This document shows positions 1 through 8,098 of a stretch of 64,000 nucleotides of DNA, piece by piece. The notes beneath the pieces were generated by a model, which was not told the DNA's origin, did no database searches, and saw only the letters and a program-made list of their open reading frames with translations. The stretch is from Peptostreptococcaceae bacterium (GTDB lineage Bacteria; Bacillota; Clostridia; Peptostreptococcales; Anaerovoracaceae). The translations under genes and the position numbers were made by a program. The stretch lies in contig JAENWG010000003.1 of the NCBI GenBank assembly GCA_016650175.1, positions 21,839 through 85,838 of the forward strand, given 5' to 3'. Positions within the stretch are counted from its first letter, which is position 1; every line of letters begins with the position of its first letter.

Positions 1-185
1 TGTACTATATCCGTTGTATCGCCTACTCCCCTTTGAAACAGTTCAGTAGCTTCAAAGACTGGCGTTCTTGCTTCCTTAAATCCATATCTGTCACAAATAT
101 CTGCAAATGATTTTTCTATATAGTGCCACTTGTATATTTGATCTGGAAAAATGTCCTTTGTACCTTTTTGTGCTTTAATTGCCAT
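1..185 (-). CDS. hisS: Histidyl-tRNA synthetase, N-terminal fragment (cut by window edge)
   Basis: The 61 visible residues start [14 protein letters not shown], the typical N-terminus of class II histidyl-tRNA synthetase, followed by the motif-1 helix region and a [12 protein letters not shown] stretch typical of the family. The enzyme charges tRNA-His with histidine in the cytoplasm. The ATG directly abuts the hemZ stop codon and its strong ribosome binding site (AGGAGGT) lies inside the end of hemZ, so the two are translationally linked. The remaining roughly 350 residues lie beyond the left edge. The assignment rests on N-terminal similarity only but is highly characteristic. Confidence 0.93.
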   Translation of the reverse strand, partial: MAIKAQKGTKDIFPDQIYKWHYIEKSFADICDRYGFKEARTPVFEATELFQRGVGDTTDIV

Positions 186-1574
186 TTAATTACCTCCTAA
201 ATATCCTTTTTTTCTATTTATCATGTCTTCAATTCTAGCTATATATACCTCATAATTAGATACATTTGGCACTCTTTCATGCCTTTCTTCCGAAGGAAAG
301 TAAATTTTACTTGCTCCTCCAGCCCCTAACGCTATAATTGATTGTCTTTCATTCATAATTCTAATGTTATATATGCAATGGGTTTTATCCCTTTGATAGC
401 CAATATTTTCTAAAGCTCCTGCCATATGTTTTTGTCTGTAAATATAGTATGGAGAATATCCATTTTCTTTTAGCTTTTTATCTGCCAAATCAAGCATATT
501 CATAACTAGTTCACCATTATTCCTATAGTAATTAGGATTGGTTTCTTCTAGTTTAGAGCCTTTTTTAACTGCCAGTGAATGAACTGTTACATTTTCAGGA
601 TTTAGCTGTATTATCTTATCCACCGTATTTTCAAAATCACTAATTTCTTCATCAGGAAGTCCTGCAATTATATCAGAGTTAATTGATTTAAAACCTACTT
701 CTTTTGCCATATCATATGCTCTATATATTCCATCTACCGAATGATTTCTACCTATTTTCACAAGAGTATCTTGACTGAAGGTTTGTGGATTTATTGAAAT
801 TCTTTCAATGTCATATTTTTTTAATATTTTAAGCTTCTCAATACTTACAGTATCAGGTCTACCCGCTTCAAATGAATATTCTTTTAAACCGCTTAAATCT
901 ATATTTTCTTTAATTTCGCCAACGAGTAACTCCAACTGATTTTCATCTAATACGCTTGGCGTACCTCCACCTATATATATAGATTCTGGCTTCAAGCCTG
1001 TTCTTCCTATATATTCTATCTCTTTAATTAATGCTTCTAGATATCTATCAACTTCACCAGTTTTCGCTATGTTTGAAGTGAATGAGCAATACGCGCATCT
1101 TGAAGGACAAAATGGTATCCCTATATAAATGCCTACAGTATTTTCTTCAGCTGCCACTACATTATTCATTTGATATTCTAATATATCTATCAACATATTA
1201 GCCTTCTTATCAGATAATATGTAATATGCTTTTAAATGTTCTTTAGCTTTTTCTAAATCACCTGTTAGTTCAAACGCATTTATAGCCGGTTTAAGAGGTC
1301 TTACTCCTATCATTGATCCCCATAGATGCTCATGACCCGTAATTTCAGTAAGTTTTATGTATAGCTCTCTTAAAATTTCATCTCTTTCAATCGAATCAAC
1401 ATCATTTATTAAAAACGAATTAATATCATCAACTGTAATATCTTTTTTATTAAAATTCATCACTATCTCGTATTCTTCTCTTCTTAAAAATACTTTAACT
1501 AATTCCTCATAGTGATGATCATTTGTTATTTTATTAATATAGAATTTATACAAATGGATTGTTCCTCTTTTCAT
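186..1574 (-). CDS. hemZ: HemZ-type coproporphyrinogen III dehydrogenase (radical SAM)
   Basis: A 462-residue radical SAM protein. The family converts coproporphyrinogen III to protoporphyrinogen IX without oxygen, or acts on related porphyrins. The [4Fe-4S]/SAM motif CxxxCxYC is visible as CPSRCAYCSF near residue 157, followed by the glycine-rich YIGGGTPS segment typical of HemN/HemZ proteins. The N-terminal 130 residues match the extra domain that separates HemZ from HemN. It lies between an MBL hydrolase and hisS, the usual Clostridia position. Its start codon lies inside the end of the MBL gene (29-bp overlap). HemZ biochemistry is less settled than HemN, so the exact substrate is inferred. 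Confidence 0.9.
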   Translation of the reverse strand: MKRGTIHLYKFYINKITNDHHYEELVKVFLRREEYEIVMNFNKKDITVDDINSFLINDVDSIERDEILRELYIKLTEITGHEHLWGSMIGVRPLKPAINAFELTGDLEKAKEHLKAYYILSDKKANMLIDILEYQMNNVVAAEENTVGIYIGIPFCPSRCAYCSFTSNIAKTGEVDRYLEALIKEIEYIGRTGLKPESIYIGGGTPSVLDENQLELLVGEIKENIDLSGLKEYSFEAGRPDTVSIEKLKILKKYDIERISINPQTFSQDTLVKIGRNHSVDGIYRAYDMAKEVGFKSINSDIIAGLPDEEISDFENTVDKIIQLNPENVTVHSLAVKKGSKLEETNPNYYRNNGELVMNMLDLADKKLKENGYSPYYIYRQKHMAGALENIGYQRDKTHCIYNIRIMNERQSIIALGAGGASKIYFPSEERHERVPNVSNYEVYIARIEDMINRKKGYLGGN

Positions 1575-2172
1575 ACCCTATATCCGTGCTATCCATATGA
1601 CCAGGATAAACCTTGGTATTGTCTGGTAATTTGAATAATTTTTCTTTTATTGATTTTATAATCTTAGTCATAGATCCTTGAGGAAAATCTGTTCTTCCAA
1701 TTGACATCTTGAAAAGAGTATCGCCACTAAATACTACATCATCTAGTAATATGCACATGCCTCCATTAGAATGGCCCGGAGTATGAATAAACTTAAGCTC
1801 AAGTTCACCTAATTTTAATGAGTCAGATTCTTCTACCCATATATCTGCTTCAAGTTCAATAGCTTTACCGAATATTTCTTTTGAACAGTTTATTTTGCTA
1901 CTTCTTAGCATTTCTGCTTCTTCTTTATGTGCTACTATTAAAACATCATCATATTTTTTTAATATTCTAGGAATTCCACCTATATGGTCACCGTGACCAT
2001 GCGTTAAAATAATATACTTTAGTTTACTTTCGTTATCTTTTATAGCTTTTTCTATTCTTTCATCGAAGAACCCTGGGTCAATTATGGCTGTCTCTTTAGT
2101 CGCTTCATCTACTATAAGATAAGCATTTTCGCCAATAGGTCCACCTTCAAACTCAAATATTTTCTTTCCCAT
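1546..2172 (-). CDS. MBL-fold metallo-hydrolase (glyoxalase II-like)
   Basis: A protein of about 208 residues with the metallo-beta-lactamase signature THGHGDHIGG, a downstream HTPGHSNGG histidine and GDTLF aspartate, and a late YPGHMDST histidine: the full binuclear-metal ligand set of the glyoxalase II/YcbL group. I take the ATG at 2172 as start because GGAGAAAT precedes it; an upstream in-frame ATG would run back into relA. It sits directly downstream of relA and overlaps hemZ by 29 bp. The physiological substrate is unknown; a thioester hydrolase role is a family-level guess. Confidence 0.87.
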   Translation of the reverse strand: MGKKIFEFEGGPIGENAYLIVDEATKETAIIDPGFFDERIEKAIKDNESKLKYIILTHGHGDHIGGIPRILKKYDDVLIVAHKEEAEMLRSSKINCSKEIFGKAIELEADIWVEESDSLKLGELELKFIHTPGHSNGGMCILLDDVVFSGDTLFKMSIGRTDFPQGSMTKIIKSIKEKLFKLPDNTKVYPGHMDSTDIGYEKRNNPFV

Positions 2173-2179
2173 ATTTCTC

Positions 2180-4369
2180 CTATACCTTAGCCCTGAACAC
2201 CTGTGTAACACCTTGTATGTTCCTTAGTTTTCTAGATACCTTTTGTATCTGCTGAGTACTGTTAATAGAAAGAGTTAAAACCATATTAACATCTCCACCT
2301 TTACCAGTTTTCATATTTACACCTGCAATATGTACATTCATATCTTCACAAGTTTTAGAGATATCACTAAAAAGGCCTTTTCTGTCATCTGCTTCTACAG
2401 TTATATCAGCATAATATGACTTACCCGCCTTTAAGTCTTCCCATTCTACTTCTATGAATCTACTCTTTTCACTTTCAGGAAGATTTACTATATTAGAACA
2501 ATCTGTCCTATGTACCGATATTCCTCTACCTTTAGTAATAAATCCTACTATTTCATCCCCTGGTACTGGATTACAGCATCTAGAGACTCTTATCATTAGA
2601 TTATCATAACCTTTTACGATAACACCTGCATTGTCATAATTCTTATTGGTTAAATTTTCTTTTTTCTTAGTTAATTCTTTTATATCGTTTTCCTGCTGGT
2701 TATCGATTATTGCCTTATCTTCTTTATATAAAGTTATTAAGCTTGTTCCGATTTTAGCTAGAATAGAGCCTCCATGTGAAACTTGAATATACATTTCACT
2801 TAAGGTAGTCATATTGGCATTTTTCACTGCTTTTAAAAGATAAGCATTTTTACATACTAATTTAGGATCATATCCCTTTTTACGTAGGTATTTATCTATA
2901 TTGTCTTTCCCTTTGTCTAAATCATCAGATTTATTTTCTTTTTTCAACCAGTTTCTAATCTTAGTTCTAGCATGTGAGCTCTTAGCTATTTTAAGCCAAT
3001 CCATACTAGGTCCGCTCGAATTAGAAGATGTTACAATTTCAATTATATCTCCGTTTTGAAGTACATGATCGATTGTAACCATTTTCCCGTTTATCTTAGC
3101 ACCTACACATCTTGCCCCTACATCGCTATGTATCTTAAATGCAAAATCCAAAGGAGTTGATTCCGCAGGAAGTTCTATAACATCTCCCTTAGGTGTAAAT
3201 ACATATACTTGCGTTTCAAACAAATCAAGCTTAAGCGATTCCATAAATTCTACAGGATCCTCTGTATCTTTTTGCCATTCTAAAGTCTGTCTTAGCCAAG
3301 CTAGCTTCATATCAGATTCGTCTGTTTTACCAGAGCTGTCACCTTCTTTATATTTCCAGTGCGCTGCTATACCATATTCTGCTACTTGATTCATGGCATA
3401 AGTTCTTATCTGTATTTCAAAAGGGTCTCCGTTATCGCCTATTACTGTCGTATGAAGCGATTGGTACATATTAGTTTTCGGCATAGCTATATAGTCTTTA
3501 AATCTACCAGGTATTGGCTTCCATAAATTATGCACATGTCCTAATACAGCGTAACAATCTCTTACATTCGAAACAATAACTCTAACTGCTATTAAATCAA
3601 ATATTTCGTCTAATTGTTTTTGCTGAATAACCATCTTCTTGTATATACTATATAAATGCTTGGATCTTCCTTTAATATCATATTGGATATCCGTTTGATC
3701 TAAATTTTCTTTTATCTCTTCAATTAACTGCAGAACTATTTTTTCTCTTTCAGTTTTCTTGACTGTTACCTGCGCCGAAAGTCTCGTGTAATCTGCAGGA
3801 TGTAAATATTTTAAAGACAAATCCTCTAATTCGAACTTTATGCTATATATACCTAATCTGCTTGCAAGAGGTGCATAAATTTCAAGCGTTTCTCTAGCCT
3901 TTTCCACTTTCTTTTCTGTGGGCATATATTCTAACGTTCTCATGTTATGCAGTCTGTCAGCTAGTTTTATTATTAAAACTCTTATGTCTTTGGCCATAGC
4001 TAAAAACATTTTTCTAAAATTCTCAGCCTGAAGTTCTTCCATAGAACCAAATACGATATTACCTAGTTTAGTAACTCCGTCAACAAGTACTGCCACATCT
4101 TCGCCAAAATCCTCTACCAGATTTTCTCTAGTATAGTCTGTATCTTCAACTACATCGTGCAAAAGCCCGCCCACTATAGCGTCATTATCCATACCTAGGC
4201 GTGCTAAAACTAAGGCCACGTTAAGCGGATGAATTATGTAAGGTTCACCGCTTCTTCTTAACTGTCCTTTATGGAGCTCATAAGCTTTATCGTATGCAGC
4301 TCTTATTATTTCATTGTCATACTTAGGATTGATTTCTGCTAATCCTATAAAAAAGCTTTTCTCGTCCAA
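2180..4369 (-). CDS. relA: Bifunctional (p)ppGpp synthetase/hydrolase, Rel/RSH family
   Basis: A 729-residue RSH protein making and degrading the stringent-response alarmone (p)ppGpp. Visible in order: the HD hydrolase domain with HDVVED at residues 71-76; the synthetase domain (about 235-345) with GRSKHLYSIYKKM and the RFKD motif at 290-293, which marks the bifunctional rather than the synthesis-only RelA type; a TGS domain from about 391 (VYVFTPKG); and a C-terminal ACT domain from about 655. The start codon is TTG, chosen because AGGAG sits nine bases upstream. It lies 33 bp downstream of secDF. The recJ and apt genes often found between them in Clostridia are absent. Confidence 0.95.
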   Translation of the reverse strand: MDEKSFFIGLAEINPKYDNEIIRAAYDKAYELHKGQLRRSGEPYIIHPLNVALVLARLGMDNDAIVGGLLHDVVEDTDYTRENLVEDFGEDVAVLVDGVTKLGNIVFGSMEELQAENFRKMFLAMAKDIRVLIIKLADRLHNMRTLEYMPTEKKVEKARETLEIYAPLASRLGIYSIKFELEDLSLKYLHPADYTRLSAQVTVKKTEREKIVLQLIEEIKENLDQTDIQYDIKGRSKHLYSIYKKMVIQQKQLDEIFDLIAVRVIVSNVRDCYAVLGHVHNLWKPIPGRFKDYIAMPKTNMYQSLHTTVIGDNGDPFEIQIRTYAMNQVAEYGIAAHWKYKEGDSSGKTDESDMKLAWLRQTLEWQKDTEDPVEFMESLKLDLFETQVYVFTPKGDVIELPAESTPLDFAFKIHSDVGARCVGAKINGKMVTIDHVLQNGDIIEIVTSSNSSGPSMDWLKIAKSSHARTKIRNWLKKENKSDDLDKGKDNIDKYLRKKGYDPKLVCKNAYLLKAVKNANMTTLSEMYIQVSHGGSILAKIGTSLITLYKEDKAIIDNQQENDIKELTKKKENLTNKNYDNAGVIVKGYDNLMIRVSRCCNPVPGDEIVGFITKGRGISVHRTDCSNIVNLPESEKSRFIEVEWEDLKAGKSYYADITVEADDRKGLFSDISKTCEDMNVHIAGVNMKTGKGGDVNMVLTLSINSTQQIQKVSRKLRNIQGVTQVFRAKV

Positions 4370-4402
4370 AATATTATCTCCTGTTGTTTATTGTAATTGC
4401 TT

Positions 4403-6637
4403 TTAATTACTTTTTTTCTTCTCTTCTTTGTTTTTTCTAGCTATATATTTAGAAACATCTTCACTTTTGGTCATGTCATACAAGACAGGTGTACATAAGA
4501 ATATTGAAGAATATGTACCTACAAAGACACCTATTAACAGTGGAATTATAAATTCTCTAATTGTTGATGAAACAAGTATGAATAACGGTAACATTACAAC
4601 TAATGTAGTAAGCGATGTCATAACAGATCTTGACAAAGTTTGGTTTACGCTATCGTTTAGATTTACAAGGTTATTATTTTTCTTATAAAGTCTCTTATTT
4701 TCTCTAATCCTATCGAATACTACAATTGTATCATTTATCGAATAACCTACTACCGTAAGTATACCTGCGATAAATGGATTGTTTATTGTAAAACCGAATA
4801 TCGCATATAACGATAAGGTTACTAGTACATCGTGCAACAAACCACTTACTGCTGCAACTCCATATTTATATGTTTTAAATCTAAAGATTACATATACAAG
4901 TATGGATAAAGCCGCTATTAATATAGCTTTTACAGCATTTTGTCTAAGTTCTTTACCAATGCTAGGGCCAAATTCTTCAGATGCTAGTACGTCACTGCTT
5001 GAAACGTCAAAGTCTTCACCGATTGCAGCTACTACTTCTTCCCTCTTCGCATTATCTAATGCATCAATAGTTTTTATGATTATTTGCTCATTATCATCAC
5101 CTGCATAGATAATTGACGGGCTCAAATCAAACTCTTCTATTGATTTTTCAACTTCATCAACAGCCACTTTCTCACCCATGTCAAGCTGTATCATTGTACC
5201 GCCTGTGAAATCTATACCGTAATTAAAACCTTTTGTAAGCATAAAGCCTGCGCCCAAAAGAATTATTGCTAAACTTAGTGCATAAAATTTCTTTCTGTTT
5301 TCAATAAATTTAAAGTGAGGAGTGTAATCTTTTCTGTATGTTCCATCTTCGTTCATTCCGAAGAAACTGTTTTTTCCGAATTTTTTACTTTCAGCAAGCA
5401 TTCCCATAAGTAGTTGCGTAATAACTATTGCAGTGAATATACTTATTATGATACCAATCATTAATGTTAAGGCGAATCCTTTAACTGATGTAGTTCCTAT
5501 TAAGTAAAGTACTATTGATGCTATAAGGGTTGTTATTTGAGCATCAAGTACGGTTGTCAGCGCTTTTTTGAAACCTGCATCTACTGCTACTCTAAGCGAT
5601 TTACCCTTAGCTATTTCTTCTCTTATTCTTGTAAATATAATTACGTTAGCATCAACTGCCATACCAATTGATAATATGATACCTGCAATGCCTGGTAACG
5701 TCAGTACTGCTCCCATAGATACGAGTATCCATAAATCAAGTCCTACGTATAAGGCAAGTGCAATGTCTGCAACGAGTCCAAGCATTCTATATACAACTAA
5801 CATAATTAAGAATACTAATACCAAACCTATTATACCTGCTTTTACACTTTTATTTAACGCATCAACTCCGATTGTAGCTGTTTGAACTGATGATGTTATT
5901 TCTTCAAGTGAAGTAGGAAGTGCACCACCACGTATTAGTGCTGCAGTAGAAGAAGCTTCTTCTTTTCCGAATCCTGAGCCTCTTGTAATTTCGCAAGTAA
6001 GACCTGATATTGCGCTATCACATGTAGGCGCTGATATAATCTGGTCATCAAGCATGATTACTATAGCATTATTATACACTACTGTTCCATCTTCTTCTTC
6101 CATTGTAGGAGTTACTGTTCCGCTAGAAGCTTGTTTTGTAGCTGCTTCAAATTGCTCTGAACCTGTATTTGTAAATTCCAATGTTATTTTATATCCACCA
6201 TTATCTTGATCATTTTCAATTCCGGCATCTTTAACTTCTGAACCATTCATTACAAGCGTTCCGTCAGCTAAATAAAAATTAAGTTGAGCCGTTTGACCGA
6301 TTTGTTCTATGGCTTCCGACGCATTTTCTACTCCCGGTAATTCTACTCTTAATCTGTCATTTCCTTCTATGGTTACCGTTGACTCTGATATACCCATAGC
6401 GTTGACTCTGTTTTCAAGTACAGATTTTGTTTCTTCCATAAGGCTATCTAGGTCTGAGCCTGTACTATCTGTTTGTGCTTCCATTACTACATAAACACCG
6501 CCGTTTATGTCTAACCCATATTTCATTTGGTCTCCTATATTTTTAAAACTTCCGACACCAAATATGGTAATGTACCAACCTATTAATACTACCGCTATTA
6601 CCGCAAATGATAATGTTTTTTTCAGTTTTGAATTCAT
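4403..6637 (-). CDS. secDF: Fused protein-export membrane protein SecD-SecF
   Basis: About 744 residues. SecDF is an RND-like accessory of the Sec translocon that uses the ion gradient to finish protein export. The SecD half has an N-terminal TM helix, the GLDINGGVYVV segment, a large external domain and six TM helices containing GMAVDANVIIF. The SecF half begins near residue 455 and has the matching GIDFTGGTMIQ and VGYSINDTIVVFDR motifs. In many Clostridia secD and secF are separate genes; here they are one reading frame. I start at the ATG at 6637, preceded by AAGGGTGACA, rather than six codons upstream. relA follows at short distance. Confidence 0.95.
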   Translation of the reverse strand: MNSKLKKTLSFAVIAVVLIGWYITIFGVGSFKNIGDQMKYGLDINGGVYVVMEAQTDSTGSDLDSLMEETKSVLENRVNAMGISESTVTIEGNDRLRVELPGVENASEAIEQIGQTAQLNFYLADGTLVMNGSEVKDAGIENDQDNGGYKITLEFTNTGSEQFEAATKQASSGTVTPTMEEEDGTVVYNNAIVIMLDDQIISAPTCDSAISGLTCEITRGSGFGKEEASSTAALIRGGALPTSLEEITSSVQTATIGVDALNKSVKAGIIGLVLVFLIMLVVYRMLGLVADIALALYVGLDLWILVSMGAVLTLPGIAGIILSIGMAVDANVIIFTRIREEIAKGKSLRVAVDAGFKKALTTVLDAQITTLIASIVLYLIGTTSVKGFALTLMIGIIISIFTAIVITQLLMGMLAESKKFGKNSFFGMNEDGTYRKDYTPHFKFIENRKKFYALSLAIILLGAGFMLTKGFNYGIDFTGGTMIQLDMGEKVAVDEVEKSIEEFDLSPSIIYAGDDNEQIIIKTIDALDNAKREEVVAAIGEDFDVSSSDVLASEEFGPSIGKELRQNAVKAILIAALSILVYVIFRFKTYKYGVAAVSGLLHDVLVTLSLYAIFGFTINNPFIAGILTVVGYSINDTIVVFDRIRENKRLYKKNNNLVNLNDSVNQTLSRSVMTSLTTLVVMLPLFILVSSTIREFIIPLLIGVFVGTYSSIFLCTPVLYDMTKSEDVSKYIARKNKEEKKKSN

Positions 6638-6757
6638 TCTATTGTCACCCTTCATTGAATTATTTATGTATACAAAATTATGGCATTATATTGGATTTTG
6701 ATATACATTTTATTCTACTACAAAAGTCCCTATATATCAAGCGTTTTCCCTATTAAA

Positions 6758-6781
6758 AAAGCCCCATTTTAATGGGGCTTT
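6758..6781 (-). terminator. Intrinsic terminator after yajC
   Basis: A perfect 10-bp stem, AAGCCCCATT pairing with AATGGGGCTT, flanked on the minus-strand 3' side by a run of Ts. It lies 14 bp beyond the yajC stop and before secDF, so it separates the two transcripts. Confidence 0.85.
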
Positions 6782-6794
6782 CCATAGCTTTTGT

Positions 6795-7220
6795 TTAGTT
6801 TTCTTCTTCTTCATGCTCTTTTTCTGCTACAGCATTTTCCAAAGCTTCTTCTTTAATATCTTCAGCTTTTTTCTTACCTCTACCAAGTTTTTTAGGAACG
6901 ACCTTTTTAGGTTCATCCTCATCCTCAATTGTTTCTTTGTAAGATTTTGGTTTGTCAGTTTTCTTAGTAACACTTCCTACAGCTGTTCTTAATAATTCGA
7001 ACTTAACTTTGTCAGCGCCTACTTGAACTATTACTGTGGTTTCTTTAGTTTTTACAATTTTACCGCAAATACCACCTATTGTTACGATTTCATCTCCTAC
7101 TTCAACGGAGTTTCTCATAGCCTTTGTTTCTTTGTCCCTTTTGTTCTGTGGTCTAATCATTAAGAAATACATTACTCCTAATAATATTACCAATGGAATT
7201 AATGAAGTCAATCCTGTCAT
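6795..7220 (-). CDS. yajC: Preprotein translocase subunit YajC
   Basis: A 141-residue single-pass membrane protein. YajC associates with SecDF in the holo-translocon. The N-terminal helix (about residues 5-22) ends in the family hallmark MIRPQNKRDKE, followed by the soluble VGDEIVTIGGICGKI domain. The C-terminal third, from about residue 95, is a highly charged lysine- and glutamate-rich tail not needed for the family fold, making it longer than the usual 85-110 residues. It lies upstream of secDF but a terminator separates them. Two tRNA-Leu genes lie immediately upstream on the same strand. Confidence 0.93.
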   Translation of the reverse strand: MTGLTSLIPLVILLGVMYFLMIRPQNKRDKETKAMRNSVEVGDEIVTIGGICGKIVKTKETTVIVQVGADKVKFELLRTAVGSVTKKTDKPKSYKETIEDEDEPKKVVPKKLGRGKKKAEDIKEEALENAVAEKEHEEEEN

Positions 7221-7257
7221 AGTATCCTCCTACTTATATCTTATTTATATCTTTTAT

Positions 7258-7344
7258 TGGTGCCGGCGATGGGGGTCGAACCCATACGGTGTTACCACCA
7301 CAGGATTTTGAATCCTGCACGTCTGCCAATTCCATCACGCCGGC
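7258..7344 (-). tRNA. tRNA-Leu (anticodon CAA)
   Basis: The minus strand folds into a class II cloverleaf: a 7-bp acceptor stem GCCGGCG/CGCCGGC, an anticodon stem CAGGA/TCCTG with loop TTCAAAA giving anticodon CAA, a long variable arm, and a T arm containing GGGTTCGACCCCC. The 3' CCA is encoded at 7258-7260. It reads UUG leucine codons. Confidence 0.95.
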
Positions 7345-7395
7345 AATTCAATGATGTAATTCTAACATACGGTATTATCAACGTCAAGTAAAATA

Positions 7396-7479
7396 TGGTG
7401 CGGCTGACTGGACTTGAACCAGCACGGTATATACCACACGCCCCTCAAGCGTGCGCGTCTGCCATTCCGCCACAGCCGC
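7396..7479 (-). tRNA. tRNA-Leu (anticodon GAG)
   Basis: The minus strand gives an acceptor stem GCGGCTG/CAGCCGC, an anticodon stem CACGC/GCGTG around loop TTGAGGG (anticodon GAG), a long class II variable arm and a T loop with GGTTCAAGTCC. The CCA end is encoded. It reads CUC and CUU codons. It starts 15 bp after the coaE stop and may be processed from the same transcript as coaE and the next tRNA. Confidence 0.95.
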
Positions 7480-7494
7480 ATTAACATTATTATT

Positions 7495-8091
7495 TTATAC
7501 TTTTTTCTGGTATTTTTCAAGTAATTTATCAATTTGATTATAAAGAAATTTTAAGTCCGACGAATTATCAATAACTTCATCTGCCAATATAACCTTAGTT
7601 TCTTGGTCCATCTGGTTTTTTATAATATCCATAACTAATTTTTGCGTTGTATTGTCTCTATCAATTACTCTTGCAATTCTTTCTTTGTCATCTGATATTA
7701 CTAACCAGTTATAGTCCATTTGTTTATGCATATTTTTTTCAAAAAGTAACGGTACCTCTGCAAAAATCAAAGTATCACTGTCTTTATGCTTGTTCATTTC
7801 ATCTAATAAATTCTTTGCTATTTTAACAGTAGTTGCTGATTCATAAAGAGCCAGCTTCTTCTTATCGTTATACACTAAATCAGCCAGTTTTTTTCTATCT
7901 AGATTACCATCTGCTTTTATCATCTCATCACCGAAGTGTTCTATGATAAAGGGTATAGCTTCTCCGCCCTTTTTAGTTAGCTCCTTGCCCATAGCATCTG
8001 CATCAAGTACTATATATCCTTTTTTTCTTAGGTACCTGGAAACAGTACTTTTACCTGCTCCTATACCTCCTGTTAGTCCAATTTTAAGCAT
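7495..8091 (-). CDS. coaE: Dephospho-CoA kinase
   Basis: A 198-residue P-loop kinase catalysing the last step of coenzyme A synthesis, phosphorylation of the ribose 3'-OH of dephospho-CoA. The start MLKIGLTGGIGAGKST carries the Walker A motif, then the LDADAMGKEL substrate segment and FAEVPLLFE, both diagnostic of CoaE. It is seven bases downstream of polA; a polA-coaE pairing is common in Bacillota. Length is normal for the family. Confidence 0.95.
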   Translation of the reverse strand: MLKIGLTGGIGAGKSTVSRYLRKKGYIVLDADAMGKELTKKGGEAIPFIIEHFGDEMIKADGNLDRKKLADLVYNDKKKLALYESATTVKIAKNLLDEMNKHKDSDTLIFAEVPLLFEKNMHKQMDYNWLVISDDKERIARVIDRDNTTQKLVMDIIKNQMDQETKVILADEVIDNSSDLKFLYNQIDKLLEKYQKKV

Positions 8092-8098
8092 ACCTACC

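Noticed and set aside
4428-6701. Several plus-strand open frames inside the secDF region
   Set aside because: They are antisense shadows of a well-supported 744-residue protein, have no ribosome binding sites and low-complexity Ser/Thr/Ile composition.
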